Shown here one piece after another: positions 38,238-48,208 of a stretch of DNA of 64,000 bases; within the stretch, counting starts at the first letter, position 1, and each line of letters opens with the position of its first letter. Under the pieces are notes generated by a model. That model saw only the letters and a program-made list of their open reading frames with translations. It did not search any database and was not told the DNA's origin. This stretch comes from Rhizobiaceae bacterium (lineage in GTDB: Bacteria > Pseudomonadota > Alphaproteobacteria > Rhizobiales > Rhizobiaceae), in assembly GCA_029233925.1 (NCBI GenBank), contig JARGOX010000001.1:369448-433447 (forward strand), given 5' to 3'. Both the position numbers and the translations under genes were made by a program.

Positions 38238-38786
38238 ATGCCCATGAGCAAGATTGATACATCGCGCCCCTTCATTCCCGTCAGCATTGCCGTGCTGACT
38301 GTCTCCGATACACGCAGCCTTGCAGAAGACAAATCGGGTGCAACCCTCGCCGCACGCATCGAGGCATCCGGGCACGTCCTGGCCGCGCGCGATATCGTCA
38401 CCGATGACCGCAAACAAATTGCCGACAAGGTATCGGGCTGGGCCAGTGACCCGCAAGTGGACGTGATCATCACCACTGGCGGCACCGGATTTACCGGGCG
38501 CGACGTCACACCGGAAGCCATCATGCCGCTTTTTGACAAACAGATGGACGGTTTTTCAGAGGTTTTTCATCGCATTTCCTACGACAAGATCGGCACGTCC
38601 ACCATACAGTCGCGCGCCACCGGCGGCCTGATCAATGCCACCTTCGTGTTTGTCCTTCCAGGCTCTCCCGGCGCCTGCAAGGACGCCTGGGATGAAATCC
38701 TGAAATATCAGCTGGACTACCGGCATATGCCCTGCAACTTCATTGAAATCATGCCGCGCCTCGATGAGCATCTGAAGCGCGGCTGA
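38238..38786 (+). CDS. moaB: molybdenum cofactor biosynthesis protein MoaB
   Basis: 182 residues of the MogA/MoaB family that adenylates or handles molybdopterin. IAVLTVSDTRSLAEDKSG and the molybdopterin-binding TTGGTGFTGRDVTPEAIMPL (about 77-96) are plain, followed by ISYDKIGTSTIQSRATGG and FVLPGSPGACKDAWDEIL. ATGs at 38238 and 38244 are both possible. It ends 20 bp from the convergent patD stop with a short hairpin between. Confidence 0.9.
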   Translation: MPMSKIDTSRPFIPVSIAVLTVSDTRSLAEDKSGATLAARIEASGHVLAARDIVTDDRKQIADKVSGWASDPQVDVIITTGGTGFTGRDVTPEAIMPLFDKQMDGFSEVFHRISYDKIGTSTIQSRATGGLINATFVFVLPGSPGACKDAWDEILKYQLDYRHMPCNFIEIMPRLDEHLKRG

Positions 38787-38797
38787 TTGTATCAGTG

Positions 38798-38817
38798 TGG
38801 CGCGTATCAGTGCGCCA
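38798..38817. terminator. short hairpin at the moaB/patD convergence
   Basis: TGGCGC and GCGCCA enclose an eight-base loop in the 20-bp convergent gap, reaching into the patD stop codon region. There is no T-run. It is likely a shared transcription end, though weak. Confidence 0.4.
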
Positions 38818-40231
38818 TCATGATATGGCGCACGGCGGTATAATCTTCCAACGCATAGACAGACATGTCCTTGCCGTAGCCCGACTGCTTGAGACCGCCA
38901 TGAGGCATTTCATTGGTCAGCATGAAATGCGTATTGATCCAGGTGCAGCCGTATTTCAGGGCATTGGCTGTTGCCATCGCCTTGGATGTATCCTTCGTCC
39001 AGACGGATGAAGCTAGGCCGTAGACACTGTCATTGGCCCAGTCGACAGCCTGCTCGTCTTGCTCAAAGCGTGTGACAGAGACAACCGGCCCAAACACCTC
39101 GTTGCGCACGATTTCATCTTCCTGACGGGCACCGGCAATGAGGGTGGGTCGGTAATAGAACCCACCTCCTTCAGGCATCGTGCCACCGGTGGTGATTTCC
39201 ATATGGCCCTGCTCGGAGGCCCGCTCGACGAAACTGGAGACACGATCCCTTTGACGCCGGGAAATCAGTGGCCCAATTTCATTTTCACTGTCATCGGGCA
39301 GATTGTATTTGATCCGGGAAACAGATGCGGTCAGATCGGCCACCAGCCTGTCGTAGATTTTCGGACCGGCATAAATACGACAGGCGGCCGTGCAATCCTG
39401 ACCGGCATTGTAATAGCCAAAGGCCGTAATCCCTTCGACGACCGCTGACAGATCGGCGTCGTCATAAACGATAACAGGCGCCTTTCCGCCCAGTTCCAGA
39501 TGGGTCCGCTTGACCGATTTTGCCGCGGCTTCCAGCACTTTGCGGCCCGTCGCGATGTCACCGGTCAAAGAAATCATATCCACCTTCGGGTGGTTGATAA
39601 TGGTGTTTCCAACTGTCTGACCGCGTCCGAGCACGATATTGACCACGCCCTCAGGCAGGATATCGGCAAGAATATGTGCACATTTCAGTGCCGTGAGCGG
39701 CGTTTGTTCAGACGGCTTGAAGACCACCGTATTGCCGCCGGCAATTGCGGGCCCAAGCTTCCAGGCCATCATCATCAGCGGGTAATTCCATGGGGCGATG
39801 GAGCCGACGATGCCAATGGGATCACGGCGGACCATCGAGGTAAAGCCCTCCAGATATTCGCCTGCTGCAACGCCAGGAACACAGCGCACGGCACCGGCGA
39901 AGAAACGATAGCAATCGACAATGGCTGGAATTTCGTCGTTCAATACCGCATTGATCGGCTTTCCACAGTTCAGGGCCTCCAATGCGGCGAAGGCATCAGC
40001 CTCGGCTTCAATCCTGTCGGCAATCTTCAACAGATATCGCGAGCGATCCGCCGGTGTTGTGCGCGACCAGGTCTTGAAAGCCTTTTCGGCGGCTTCCACC
40101 GCACGGTTTATCTGATCTTTCGATGCTTCCGGCACCTTGACGACAATTTCACCGGTTTTCGGATTGTAGATATTTTCTTCCGTTTCGGTTCCTGCTTCAA
40201 ACTGCGCACCGATCAACATCTGCGTATCCAT
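38807..40231 (-). CDS. patD: gamma-aminobutyraldehyde dehydrogenase (PatD/YdcW)
   Basis: 474-residue NAD-dependent aldehyde dehydrogenase. Catalytic C280 ([13 protein letters not shown]), general base E246 (LELGGKAP) and N149 (PWNYPLMM) are in place. The overall sequence and length are those of YdcW/PatD, which oxidises 4-aminobutanal, a putrescine breakdown product, to GABA. The ATG at 40231 (MDTQMLIG) has GGAGGA seven bases before it; the earlier ATG at 40246 overlaps that site. It follows the second permease gene by 20 bp and ends the ydcSTUV-patD-like operon, coupling uptake of a polyamine-like substrate with aldehyde oxidation. Confidence 0.88.
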   Translation of the reverse strand: MDTQMLIGAQFEAGTETEENIYNPKTGEIVVKVPEASKDQINRAVEAAEKAFKTWSRTTPADRSRYLLKIADRIEAEADAFAALEALNCGKPINAVLNDEIPAIVDCYRFFAGAVRCVPGVAAGEYLEGFTSMVRRDPIGIVGSIAPWNYPLMMMAWKLGPAIAGGNTVVFKPSEQTPLTALKCAHILADILPEGVVNIVLGRGQTVGNTIINHPKVDMISLTGDIATGRKVLEAAAKSVKRTHLELGGKAPVIVYDDADLSAVVEGITAFGYYNAGQDCTAACRIYAGPKIYDRLVADLTASVSRIKYNLPDDSENEIGPLISRRQRDRVSSFVERASEQGHMEITTGGTMPEGGGFYYRPTLIAGARQEDEIVRNEVFGPVVSVTRFEQDEQAVDWANDSVYGLASSVWTKDTSKAMATANALKYGCTWINTHFMLTNEMPHGGLKQSGYGKDMSVYALEDYTAVRHIMMAH

Positions 40232-40251
40232 GATATTTTCCTCCATGTTCT

Positions 40252-41067
40252 TTATTTACCCTGACCGGCGACCTGGTCGCCGTCTCGGGTCAGGTAATAG
40301 GCAGCCAGAATTGGCAGAAAGGTAACCAGCACCACAATCATCGCCACCACATTGGTGACCGGGCGTTGTCTCGGGCGTACGAGCTCTTCAAGCATCCAGA
40401 TCGGCAGGGTTGCCTGCTGTCCGGCCGTCAATGTCGTCACGATGACTTCGTCAAAAGACAGCGCAAAGGCCAACATGCCGCCTGCCAGCAGGGACGTTGC
40501 AATATTGGGAAGCACCACATGGCGAAATGTCTGAAAACCGTTGGCACCCAGGTCCATCGACGCTTCAACCAGAGATCCCGACAGGCGGCGGAAGCGTGCA
40601 ACGGCATTGTTGTAGACAACCACAACGCAAAACGTCGCGTGACCCAGCACGATCGTCCAGACCGAGAACGGAATATCCGCAATATTAAAGGCGGAACGCA
40701 GGGCGATGCCGGTGATGATGCCAGGCAGTGCGATCGGCAGGATGACAAGCAGGGAAATGGCCTCTCTGCCAAAGAACTTGCTGCGCGACACGGCAGCGGC
40801 GCAAAGGGTTCCCAGCACCATGGCAACGATGGTGGAAATACTCGCCACTTTCAGCGACAGCTGCAATGCACTCCACACATCCGGCCTGTTCCATGCAACG
40901 GCAAACCATTTGAGCGTGTAACCTGGCGGCGGCCATTGAAAGGTCTTGTCTTCGGTCGTGAAGGCGTAGACGAAGATCAGCAATATGGGAACGTGCATGA
41001 ATAAAAGGCCGCAGGCAGCGGCAATCTTCAAAGCCATGGGAGCCCGGGTTTCATGGTCAGAGCGCAT
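40252..41067 (-). CDS. ydcV: ABC transporter permease, PotC/YdcV type
   Basis: 271-residue inner-membrane permease with six predicted helices. The EAA loop that contacts the ATPase is [31 protein letters not shown] (about 163-193). It opens [36 protein letters not shown]. The ATG at 41067 is used; the preceding codon is TTG. It overlaps the end of the first permease gene by 11 bases. Second membrane subunit of the polyamine/opine-type importer. Confidence 0.88.
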   Translation of the reverse strand: MRSDHETRAPMALKIAAACGLLFMHVPILLIFVYAFTTEDKTFQWPPPGYTLKWFAVAWNRPDVWSALQLSLKVASISTIVAMVLGTLCAAAVSRSKFFGREAISLLVILPIALPGIITGIALRSAFNIADIPFSVWTIVLGHATFCVVVVYNNAVARFRRLSGSLVEASMDLGANGFQTFRHVVLPNIATSLLAGGMLAFALSFDEVIVTTLTAGQQATLPIWMLEELVRPRQRPVTNVVAMIVVLVTFLPILAAYYLTRDGDQVAGQGK

Positions 41068-42016
41068 CAAAAGCCCCTTTGCGTTTTGCCATCCACAAAT
41101 AAAACCCCATGATCACCACAGGAACGACCGTAAAGGCTGCCGCCAGCGGAATATTTCCGGCCGTTCCCTGATGGGAATAGACAGCCTGTCCGATAAACAG
41201 GCGTGATGAGCCGATAATTTGCGGAATAATGTAATCACCGAGGGTGAGTGAAAATGTGAAAATCGATCCGGCTATCACACCGGGCAAGGCCAGGGGCAAA
41301 AGCACATTGCGAAAGGTCTGCCAGGGCGTGGCGCCAAGATCGGAGGATGCCTCCAGAAAGTTGGCCGGAACCCGCTCCAGGGCTGCCTGCATGGGCAGGA
41401 CCATGAAGGGCAACCACACGTAGAGAAAGACCAGAAACGTGCCGGTGTAGCTGACCGAAAGGGAATTTCCACCGATCAGCGGGATTGCCAGATAGGCATC
41501 CAGTAGCCATTTGAGGTGGGTCAGTTCGAAAAACCAGTTCAGAATGCCTTCCTTGGCCAAAATGAGTTTCCAGGCATAGATCTTGACCAGATAGCTCGAC
41601 CACAACGGCAGCATGACACCAAGATAGAACAGCGCCTTCCATCGCCCCCTGGCATAACGCGCTGCGTAGAAAGCAACCGGAAAAGCCACGATCACCGAGG
41701 CCAGAGTGACAATGGCCGCCATCGATACGGTTCTGAGAATAATGTCGAGATTGGCCGGAATGAGAAGTTCGGCATAGGTCTTGAGTGTGAGTTGATAGTT
41801 GATCAGACCGGAAAATTCGTCGATTGAAAAGAAGCTTTGCGCCAGCAGCGCCAACAACGAGCCGATATAGACGACGCCCAGCCACAGCAGCGGCGGTGTC
41901 AGCATCAGCAGCAGCAAGATGACGGGCTTTCGCCAGAACAGATCGGAGATCTGCCCCGCCAGCCCAGAGCCGGCCGATGTCACTGCAGCCCGCCTGTTGT
42001 TTGCGCCGTTATTCAT
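41057..42016 (-). CDS. ydcU: ABC transporter permease, PotB/YdcU type
   Basis: 319-residue permease, six helices, with the EAA loop [32 protein letters not shown] (about 210-240). A longish N-terminal tail ([30 protein letters not shown]) precedes the first helix. The ATG at 42016 lies inside the last codons of the ATPase gene (eight-base overlap), so translation is coupled. The open frame reaches further upstream within the ATPase gene, but that part is a shadow of it. Confidence 0.88.
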   Translation of the reverse strand: MNNGANNRRAAVTSAGSGLAGQISDLFWRKPVILLLLMLTPPLLWLGVVYIGSLLALLAQSFFSIDEFSGLINYQLTLKTYAELLIPANLDIILRTVSMAAIVTLASVIVAFPVAFYAARYARGRWKALFYLGVMLPLWSSYLVKIYAWKLILAKEGILNWFFELTHLKWLLDAYLAIPLIGGNSLSVSYTGTFLVFLYVWLPFMVLPMQAALERVPANFLEASSDLGATPWQTFRNVLLPLALPGVIAGSIFTFSLTLGDYIIPQIIGSSRLFIGQAVYSHQGTAGNIPLAAAFTVVPVVIMGFYLWMAKRKGAFDAL

Positions 42017-43001
42017 TACGCCCCTCGATGAGGTGCATGTCCGCATTAACCCAATCAATCTGGATCGGTGCGCCAATCTCCACAGAACCGAAACTGTTGT
42101 CCACCAGCGCATTGAGGCCGGCACCGTAGAGATCGAGGGACAATTTGGTAGCAGAGCCCAGAAAGCTCTTGGCTGTGACGATGGCCGTATGCCCACCTTC
42201 CGCCACCACCCTGATGGATTCAGGCCGCAAACTTGCAATGCCGGTCCGTCCGGTCATCTGGCGAACAAGCGCAGCAGGCAGGACATTGGATGAACCAACA
42301 AAATTGGCGACAAATTCTGTTTCCGGGCGATGATAAATGTCTTGCGGCGTTCCGATCTGGGCGATTTCACCCTCATTGAACACGGCAATGCGATCGGCCA
42401 TGGACAGGGCTTCACTCTGGTCATGGGTCACAAAAACGAAGGTAATGCCCAGGGCGCGCTGCAATTGCTTGAGCTCTTCCTGCATTTCCTCGCGCAGCTT
42501 CAGATCGAGCGCGCCGAGCGGCTCATCAAGCAGCAAAACGGCGGGTTTTCCGATCAGGGCGCGCGCCAGGGCGACACGCTGGCGCTGACCACCGGAGAGC
42601 TGGCTTGGCCGCCGGTCACCATAGCCTCCCAGACGCACCATCTCGAGCGCTTCCTCTGCCTGTTTCAGGCGCTGTTTCTTGTCCACCTTCCTGATCATCA
42701 GGGCATAGGCGACATTTTCAGCGACGCTGAGATGCGGAAACAATGCGTAGTCCTGGAAAACGGTATTGACGTTTCGCCGATAGGGCGGGATGTCCTGGAT
42801 CGGCTCATCGAGAATCTTTATCTCGCCGCCTGTCGGACGTTCAAAGCCTGCAATCAGGCGCAGACAGGTGGTTTTCCCCGAGCCCGAAGGACCCAGCATG
42901 GCGAAAAACTCGCCCTCTTCGATCGCCAGGTCAACCTGATTGACAGCTTTTACGGAGCCGAAATAGCGGGAGACATTGATAAAGGTTACGGCAGGTTTCA
43001 T
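42009..43001 (-). CDS. ydcT: ABC transporter ATP-binding protein, PotA/YdcT type
   Basis: 330-residue ATPase energising the importer. Walker A GPSGSGKTT at 37-45, signature LSGGQRQ at 134-140, Walker B LLLDEP at 155-160, and the H-loop in FVFVTHDQSEA. The C-terminal part (about 240-330) is a TOBE-type regulatory domain (SLRPESIRVVAEGGHTAIV). It starts 69 bp after the solute-binding protein gene, across an intercistronic hairpin. Confidence 0.9.
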   Translation of the reverse strand: MKPAVTFINVSRYFGSVKAVNQVDLAIEEGEFFAMLGPSGSGKTTCLRLIAGFERPTGGEIKILDEPIQDIPPYRRNVNTVFQDYALFPHLSVAENVAYALMIRKVDKKQRLKQAEEALEMVRLGGYGDRRPSQLSGGQRQRVALARALIGKPAVLLLDEPLGALDLKLREEMQEELKQLQRALGITFVFVTHDQSEALSMADRIAVFNEGEIAQIGTPQDIYHRPETEFVANFVGSSNVLPAALVRQMTGRTGIASLRPESIRVVAEGGHTAIVTAKSFLGSATKLSLDLYGAGLNALVDNSFGSVEIGAPIQIDWVNADMHLIEGRNE

Positions 43002-43017
43002 AGGCTCGCCAGCTTTG

Positions 43018-43045
43018 AAACCCGCCGGACAATGCCAGCGGGTTT
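43018..43045 (-). terminator. intercistronic hairpin between ydcS-like and ydcT-like genes
   Basis: AAACCCGC and GCGGGTTT form a perfect eight-base stem with a 12-base loop, 26 bp after the binding-protein stop on the minus strand. Such hairpins after binding-protein genes usually stabilise the upstream transcript or partly terminate, giving more binding protein than membrane subunits. This is inference from position. Confidence 0.55.
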
Positions 43046-43070
43046 GTTTTGGTAAGTGTCAAAGTGAAAA

Positions 43071-44234
43071 TCAGCGTCCGCCGATCACGCCGATATAGTC
43101 ACTGACCCAACGGTAGTAGGGCACGCAGGTGTCATTCTGACTTGCGCATTTGCTGACCGGTGTGGTCCAGAATTTGATCTTGTCAAAATCATCCATGCCG
43201 TTGGTGGTGCATCCTTCAGCGGTCTGCATGCCGCGGCCATCTGTACAGGCTGCCGGAACGCCCGGATTTGCGCCAAACCAGACAGAGAGATCACTCATCA
43301 GGTTTGAGGACAGCGTATGTTCCATCCACATATAGGCACAATTGGGATTTTCAGAATCCGCATGCATCATCGTGGTATCGGCCCAGCCGGTTGCGCCTTC
43401 TGCCGGGATGGTAGAGGCGACTTTGGCGCCCTGTGATTGCAGGATGTTCACCTGAAACGGCCAGGAACCTGATGCGACAACACCTTCATTGGTGAAATCA
43501 TCCATCTGGATGAAGGCATCATGCCAATAGCGCGACACCAGTTTCCTTTGCTCACGCAAAAGATCAAGCGCGGCCTTGTACTGATCCGGATTGAGTTCAT
43601 AGGGGCTGGTGATGCCGAGATCAGGATTGTTCGCCATCAGGTAATTGGCAGCGTCCGCCACATGGATCGGACCGTCATAGGCCTGCACGCGCCCCTTGTT
43701 GGACTTGCCGTCCGGCAATGTCATTTCTTCAAAAACCACGTTCCAGCTGGTCGGCGCTTCCTTGAAGACCTCCGTATTGTACATCAACACATTTGGTCCC
43801 CACATATAGGGCGTGCCATAATGTGCGCCGTCGACGGTGTGCCAGGGCGCGTCCTTCAGGCGGTCATCAACATCTTTCCAGCTTGGAATGAGATCCGTAT
43901 TGATTTCCTGCAGGCGCTTGCCGGCGATCAACCGCAGAGACGCATCACCGGAGGCTGTGACCAGATCAAAACCGCCTTCATTCATCAAGGCGACCATCTC
44001 ATCGGATGTATTGGCATTCTTGACCTGGACCTTGCAGCCGGTCTGTTCTTCGAACTTGGTAACCCAGTCAAATGCAGCGTCGGTTTCGCCGCGTTCAATG
44101 TATCCCGGCCACGCCACGATATTGACCTGACCCTCGCCGGCGCCAAGACTTGTGAGCTTGCCTGCCATCGCACCCTGCACCAAAAAGGTGGAAGCGAGAA
44201 CGGTTACGGATATTTTCTTGAGTATCGACGTCAT
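43071..44234 (-). CDS. ydcS: ABC transporter substrate-binding protein, YdcS/PotD type
   Basis: 387-residue periplasmic binding protein. The signal peptide MTSILKKISVTVLASTFLVQGAMA is clear. The mature part begins with GEGQVNIVAWPGYIERG and contains TGCKVQVKNANTSDEMVALMNEGGFDLVTASGDAS and WADTTMMHADSENPNCAYMWMEHTL, close to E. coli YdcS in length and features, with C-terminal cysteines (TPVSKCASQNDTCVPYYRW). The ligand is probably a polyamine or related cation, judged from its partner PatD. First gene of the minus-strand operon; a palindrome lies about 100 bp upstream. Confidence 0.88.
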   Translation of the reverse strand: MTSILKKISVTVLASTFLVQGAMAGKLTSLGAGEGQVNIVAWPGYIERGETDAAFDWVTKFEEQTGCKVQVKNANTSDEMVALMNEGGFDLVTASGDASLRLIAGKRLQEINTDLIPSWKDVDDRLKDAPWHTVDGAHYGTPYMWGPNVLMYNTEVFKEAPTSWNVVFEEMTLPDGKSNKGRVQAYDGPIHVADAANYLMANNPDLGITSPYELNPDQYKAALDLLREQRKLVSRYWHDAFIQMDDFTNEGVVASGSWPFQVNILQSQGAKVASTIPAEGATGWADTTMMHADSENPNCAYMWMEHTLSSNLMSDLSVWFGANPGVPAACTDGRGMQTAEGCTTNGMDDFDKIKFWTTPVSKCASQNDTCVPYYRWVSDYIGVIGGR

Positions 44235-44335
44235 AGTACCCTCCAGAGATTCAGTTGTGTTCCATAGACGAGTTTCTCTGGGGATTGAGACTAGCAGGGA
44301 AACCGGCGTTCACAATTTCATAATACAGAAACATG

Positions 44336-44354
44336 ATATCGGTTTTTCCGATAT
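44336..44354. promoter_or_regulatory. T-N11-A palindrome, candidate LysR operator
   Basis: ATATCGG and CCGATAT flank five Ts; inside it, TCGG-N5-CCGA fits the T-N11-A pattern of LysR-type regulator sites. It sits between lysR and the ydcS-like start. A related stretch, TTTTTCCGAAAT, ends at 45300 just upstream of lysR itself, as expected for autoregulation. The binding is inferred. Confidence 0.5.
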
Positions 44355-44364
44355 ATTATATGCT

Positions 44365-45264
44365 TCATGCCTGTCCTGAGGATTGTGCAACACCGATGAA
44401 GTTGCGGGCGGCATTTGACAGCGATGATCCCATCCGCCAGACAATGCCCACATGGATATCAGGCAGCGAGGCCGAAACATCGCGCTTGTCGATGCGATCG
44501 CCTTCCAGTGACCAGGGGCGATAGATCAGGTCGGGCAGGATGGCGAGACCTGCACCCGTTGCGACCAGACTGCGAACCGCTTCGACGGATCTGGTCTTGA
44601 AGGCAATTTTTGGCCTGGCGCCAAGTGTATTGAGCAAATTCTCGGTCGAGGCTTCGATCTCGTCAATGGAGAGCATGATCAGGGGCTCGGAAGACAAGTC
44701 CGAAGGCGAGATGCGTTCCTTGGTGGACAGCCTGTGTCCCATTGGCAGCCAAAGCTTGTAGGGCGATGATTCCAGGGTTTCGGCCTGCAGTGCATCCTTG
44801 TTGCGCAGGTTCGAGACCAGCATGACAGCCACATCCAGTTCACCACCGATGAGAAGATGTTCCAGATAACCCCCATCATCTTCAATCGCCGTGACGTCAA
44901 TCTTCGGATGGGCGCGCCTGTAGCGGGCGAGAATATCTGACAGGACATAGCCAGCCACAAGCGATGTCACGCCAAGATGGAGTTCTCCGGTCTCATCCAC
45001 TTCCGGTTCCTGAAACGCCCTGCGTGCATCGGAGACATTGCCCAGTATCCCTGTCGCATGACGCAGAAACTGGTGTCCCTGGTGCGTGACCTTCAGCCCA
45101 CGGGAATGGCGACTGAACAGCGCCACACCAAGATCGGCTTCAAGGTCCTTGATCGCTTCGGTGATCGCAGATTGGGAAATGGCCAGCGTCTTGGCCGCAC
45201 CCGACACGGTGCCTCTTTCGGCGACAGCGACAAAATAATGCAGTTGTCGGATCGTGAAAGCCAA
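44365..45264 (-). CDS. LysR family transcriptional regulator
   Basis: 299 residues. N-terminal winged helix MAFTIRQLHYFVAVAERGTVSGAAKTLAISQSAITEAIKDLEADLGVALFSRHSRGLKVT and a C-terminal periplasmic-binding-type effector domain from about 90. It lies upstream of and in the same direction as the ydcSTUV-patD-like operon, 130 bp away. It probably controls the operon and itself. E. coli uses a different class of regulator (YdcR, MocR type) for the equivalent cluster. The 290-bp region upstream of its start holds nothing else I recognise. Confidence 0.9.
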   Translation of the reverse strand: MAFTIRQLHYFVAVAERGTVSGAAKTLAISQSAITEAIKDLEADLGVALFSRHSRGLKVTHQGHQFLRHATGILGNVSDARRAFQEPEVDETGELHLGVTSLVAGYVLSDILARYRRAHPKIDVTAIEDDGGYLEHLLIGGELDVAVMLVSNLRNKDALQAETLESSPYKLWLPMGHRLSTKERISPSDLSSEPLIMLSIDEIEASTENLLNTLGARPKIAFKTRSVEAVRSLVATGAGLAILPDLIYRPWSLEGDRIDKRDVSASLPDIHVGIVWRMGSSLSNAARNFIGVAQSSGQA

Positions 45265-45553
45265 GGAAGCGCCCCAAATATGGTTCTGTTTTTCCGAAAT
45301 CAGATAACAATATCAATAATTCCGAATGCGGTCTTAGGCAAGCCTGTCTTGAAGGGGGCTGTTTGGGCCAGTTACAATGACAGGCGCGGAAACGGCTGAC
45401 AGACGGCAAATGCACCACACATTGTCTTGGCGACGCACACTGATGGTGGGCCGGATGTCATGCTGCGAACAATCATGATCTAGTGCGCCCAGCTTTCACT
45501 TATGCGGGGGCTGCTCTATGACAAACCTGCAAACAAAGATGGACAGGATTATC

Positions 45554-45793
45554 ATGACCACGCCAATCATCACCCAGAAGTCCCCCTACCCCGTTGAGGT
45601 TGAAGAAGGCAAAACCTACTTCTGGTGTGCCTGCGGCAGGAGCAGCAAGCAACCTTTTTGTGACGGCAGCCACAAGGTCACAAGTATCACACCGATAAAA
45701 TACACAGGCGAAGCCAGCAAACGGGCGTTCTTTTGCGGGTGCAAGCACAGCAGCAATGCGCCGCTCTGTGACGGTACCCACAGCAAGCTTTGA
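45554..45793 (+). CDS. CDGSH iron-sulfur domain protein with two clusters
   Basis: 79-residue protein with two complete CDGSH motifs binding 2Fe-2S clusters: C25-x-C27, C36-D-G-S-H40 and C61-x-C63, C72-D-G-T-H76. Each has the three-Cys one-His pattern CxCx2Sx3PxCDG(S/T)H. This tandem arrangement is the small bacterial type, and redox or cluster-transfer roles are presumed. The ATG at 45554 follows CAGGATTATC; ATGs at 45518 and 45539 are alternatives. Isolated gene; no partner nearby. Confidence 0.88.
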   Translation: MTTPIITQKSPYPVEVEEGKTYFWCACGRSSKQPFCDGSHKVTSITPIKYTGEASKRAFFCGCKHSSNAPLCDGTHSKL

Positions 45794-45893
45794 GCCCGTC
45801 ACAGAGGATCATCACGCACAGGAGGCAAGCGGCAATAATGTGCCGATTGCCCGCCTATCCTTGATCATAGAGGCTGTTTAAAGACAATCTGTC

Positions 45894-46382
45894 TTAGTCA
45901 TCCAACGAATAGCTGATCGTCGTTTTGGCGATGGTGCCGCCATCCAGTACCTCGACCGTGTAGGTTCCTTTGATACCAGCGTATTTTCCTGTACCGCCGA
46001 CAACAGCACCTTCATGGACATGGCCTGGATCCACGGGACGTCCGTGGATGGTTTCCACCATATCCGTCATGTAAATGGAGCCGTCATCAAGAATTTGCTC
46101 GGAAAAATAGGATCTGGCGACCTTCGATTTTTCAGGATCGTGAAATACGATAATCGCCTGCGTAAAATACCGACCGATGACTGGCCCATCGGGAGCTGAC
46201 CTTTTGACACCATGACGCATGTACATGTCTCCAAGAGACGGACCTGCAGGCGCAATGTCCACCACCTGTGGCGCCTCTATGTCGGCATAGGTAACGGATT
46301 TCAGTTCTTCGGCGCCTGCAGGATGGGACAAACCTGCCAGCAGAACCACCAAACCGCAGATTTTTGTCATATCGTTTTTCAT
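45894..46382 (-). CDS. secreted allene-oxide-cyclase-like barrel protein
   Basis: 162 residues. A signal peptide (KICGLVVLLAGLSHPAGA) is followed by a beta-rich domain with HVHEGAVVGGTGKYAGIKGTYTVEVLDGG, the glycine-rich signature of allene oxide cyclase-like and dirigent-like eight-stranded barrels. Bacterial members are of unknown function; plant-type oxylipin chemistry should not be assumed. The ATG at 46382 has AAGGGGA in front. The frame extends further upstream to 46568 without resemblance. Confidence 0.72.
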   Translation of the reverse strand: MKNDMTKICGLVVLLAGLSHPAGAEELKSVTYADIEAPQVVDIAPAGPSLGDMYMRHGVKRSAPDGPVIGRYFTQAIIVFHDPEKSKVARSYFSEQILDDGSIYMTDMVETIHGRPVDPGHVHEGAVVGGTGKYAGIKGTYTVEVLDGGTIAKTTISYSLDD

Positions 46383-46573
46383 AGTGTTTTCCCCTTTAAG
46401 GAATTGCGCCATAAAGCGCGGTGATCCGACAGGCCTTAACCTTTGATCTGTGGAACTGTCAACGATGCAGCAAAGCCGCCCAAATGCCGGGTGAAGGCTC
46501 ATCAACGATGTGGAAGCGCTTGATCCAGGCAGGCAGCACCCTTCCCTTCGGCGAATGGACAGAAACATTCATC

Positions 46574-48208
46574 TCAAAACGCCGAACCGTTGAGGGGCCC
46601 AGGCAGAGCAATCAAGTCTTCCAGCAGGTTCAGCAATCCTGGTCTGGCAGGCTCCCGGTGGTGGATTTCACGACCGGCAGGTTTGAACGCGGCGGGCCTC
46701 TTCAGGAACTGAACAAGGGCCTCTGCCTTGTCCTGATCAGTCCCGAAGAGACGAAAATTGCATTGTGATGAAGCTTGCGTATTGGCCGGACCGCCGCGGG
46801 TGAACAAGGGTTTTTCGAATATTTCAGCATCAGTCAGATGCTGGTTGGCGGTGTCGCTCAGATCAATCATGGCAGCACAGGCCTGCATCATTCCCTTGAG
46901 GTCAGCATCGTCGATATCCAATCGGAGACTGACGTTTTTTTGAATACCGGAAAAACGGGTTGCCAGAAGAGATTCGATATATTTGAAATAGACGTGCCTT
47001 GGCCGATTGCTGGCTGCAAGCAGCTGCGCATCAGGGCGGATGGCAAGCAATTTCTCAAATAATTGCAGGGTCTTTACAAAACCATTGTTCGGCTCAAGCC
47101 TTGCCGGGCAAAGCAGCACCGGACCTGCAAATTGAGTAAAAGGATTGGTGGCTATTTCATCCCAGAATGTTGTCCGGTCAATAAAATCCATCACGACAAC
47201 ATCACGTTTACCGTCCGGGAACACCGCTGCGGCCACCTCCTTCGCCAGGACATCGGAATTGGCTGCAACAATATCGAACATTTTGGCTGCAGGCATTTCC
47301 AGCCAGGCGGCCTGGTGGTTTCTGTGGGCTTGGGCATCAAAGGCCTGCAAACGCGGCGACCGGGGAATATCGAGGCAAATGAACGCCTTTCGGCATTGAA
47401 GTTCGCTCAACCAGGGCAGGTTCAGTTCCCGATCTTCATAAAAAAGCACCACAATATCGGATGGCTGAATCTTTCCCAGCAATTCACGCGTATTTCTGAC
47501 CACACCGCGCAACTTCGAGTCAAATTCGGTGGCGTAGAGACTGCATGGCACGCCATTTGCTGCAAGTTCTCTGGCCAGAGCAACAGCATGGAGATCGCCA
47601 GCCAACTGTTGCGGTCGGGGCAAGGCGCCGGCAACGATGTGCAGCCTGCTTTCCGACGGCCAGTTGAAATTGTGTTTTGCCAAAAGGTCCTGGTCTCGAC
47701 GCACAGCAGGCAGATAGGCACGTGCCTGTTTGACTGCATGCTTCAGCGCGGTATCATCCCTGAACGCAACCAGAGACTGCTGAGACAGAATACTGTTGTT
47801 GATGCCGTGCCGTAAAACAACATGGACCAAAATACTCTGGCTCGCTGATACGTCTGGTTCGTCCATGTTGACCCAGCGGTCCGATATCTCCTCGGTCTTG
47901 CTTGAGACAGCCAGGCAGCCGTCACGGAATGCGAATTCCAGAGCGAACTTTCGATTTGCATCAATGGAAAATGACCACCATCCGAAATGCCCCTGAGGAT
48001 GGACAGGATTATCCAACAGATAGGCATCTATCGTCAGGATTGCGGATTCTGCTCCCGGTATATCCGGCATTTTGATGTTGAGCACCGCGGTCGCTCCGGC
48101 AGCGGTCAGGTTCAGCCGGTCCGGTCGGAAGTCGACATGCAGTTTTCGGGCTGAAGCAGGCATTTTGAGCGTGCTTATATTGTCCGCGGTTGGAATTCTA
48201 TTTGGCAT
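46574..48208 (-). CDS. GT-B fold glycosyltransferase-like protein
   Basis: 544 residues. The N-terminal third (about 1-175) looks like a beta-rich accessory domain (FGWWSFSIDANRKFALEFAFRDG). The rest has GT-B features: LHIVAGALPRPQQLAGDLHAVALARELAANGVPCSLYATE, then FAGPVLLCPARLEPNNGFVKTLQLFEKLLAIRPDAQLLAAS and an acidic DDADLKGMMQACAAMIDLSDTANQHLTDAEIFEKP segment where donor-binding Glu is expected. The usual EGFG-type motif is poor, so activity is uncertain. The ATG at 48208 overlaps the end of the upstream glycosyltransferase gene by 11 bases. Confidence 0.65.
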   Translation of the reverse strand: MPNRIPTADNISTLKMPASARKLHVDFRPDRLNLTAAGATAVLNIKMPDIPGAESAILTIDAYLLDNPVHPQGHFGWWSFSIDANRKFALEFAFRDGCLAVSSKTEEISDRWVNMDEPDVSASQSILVHVVLRHGINNSILSQQSLVAFRDDTALKHAVKQARAYLPAVRRDQDLLAKHNFNWPSESRLHIVAGALPRPQQLAGDLHAVALARELAANGVPCSLYATEFDSKLRGVVRNTRELLGKIQPSDIVVLFYEDRELNLPWLSELQCRKAFICLDIPRSPRLQAFDAQAHRNHQAAWLEMPAAKMFDIVAANSDVLAKEVAAAVFPDGKRDVVVMDFIDRTTFWDEIATNPFTQFAGPVLLCPARLEPNNGFVKTLQLFEKLLAIRPDAQLLAASNRPRHVYFKYIESLLATRFSGIQKNVSLRLDIDDADLKGMMQACAAMIDLSDTANQHLTDAEIFEKPLFTRGGPANTQASSQCNFRLFGTDQDKAEALVQFLKRPAAFKPAGREIHHREPARPGLLNLLEDLIALPGPLNGSAF

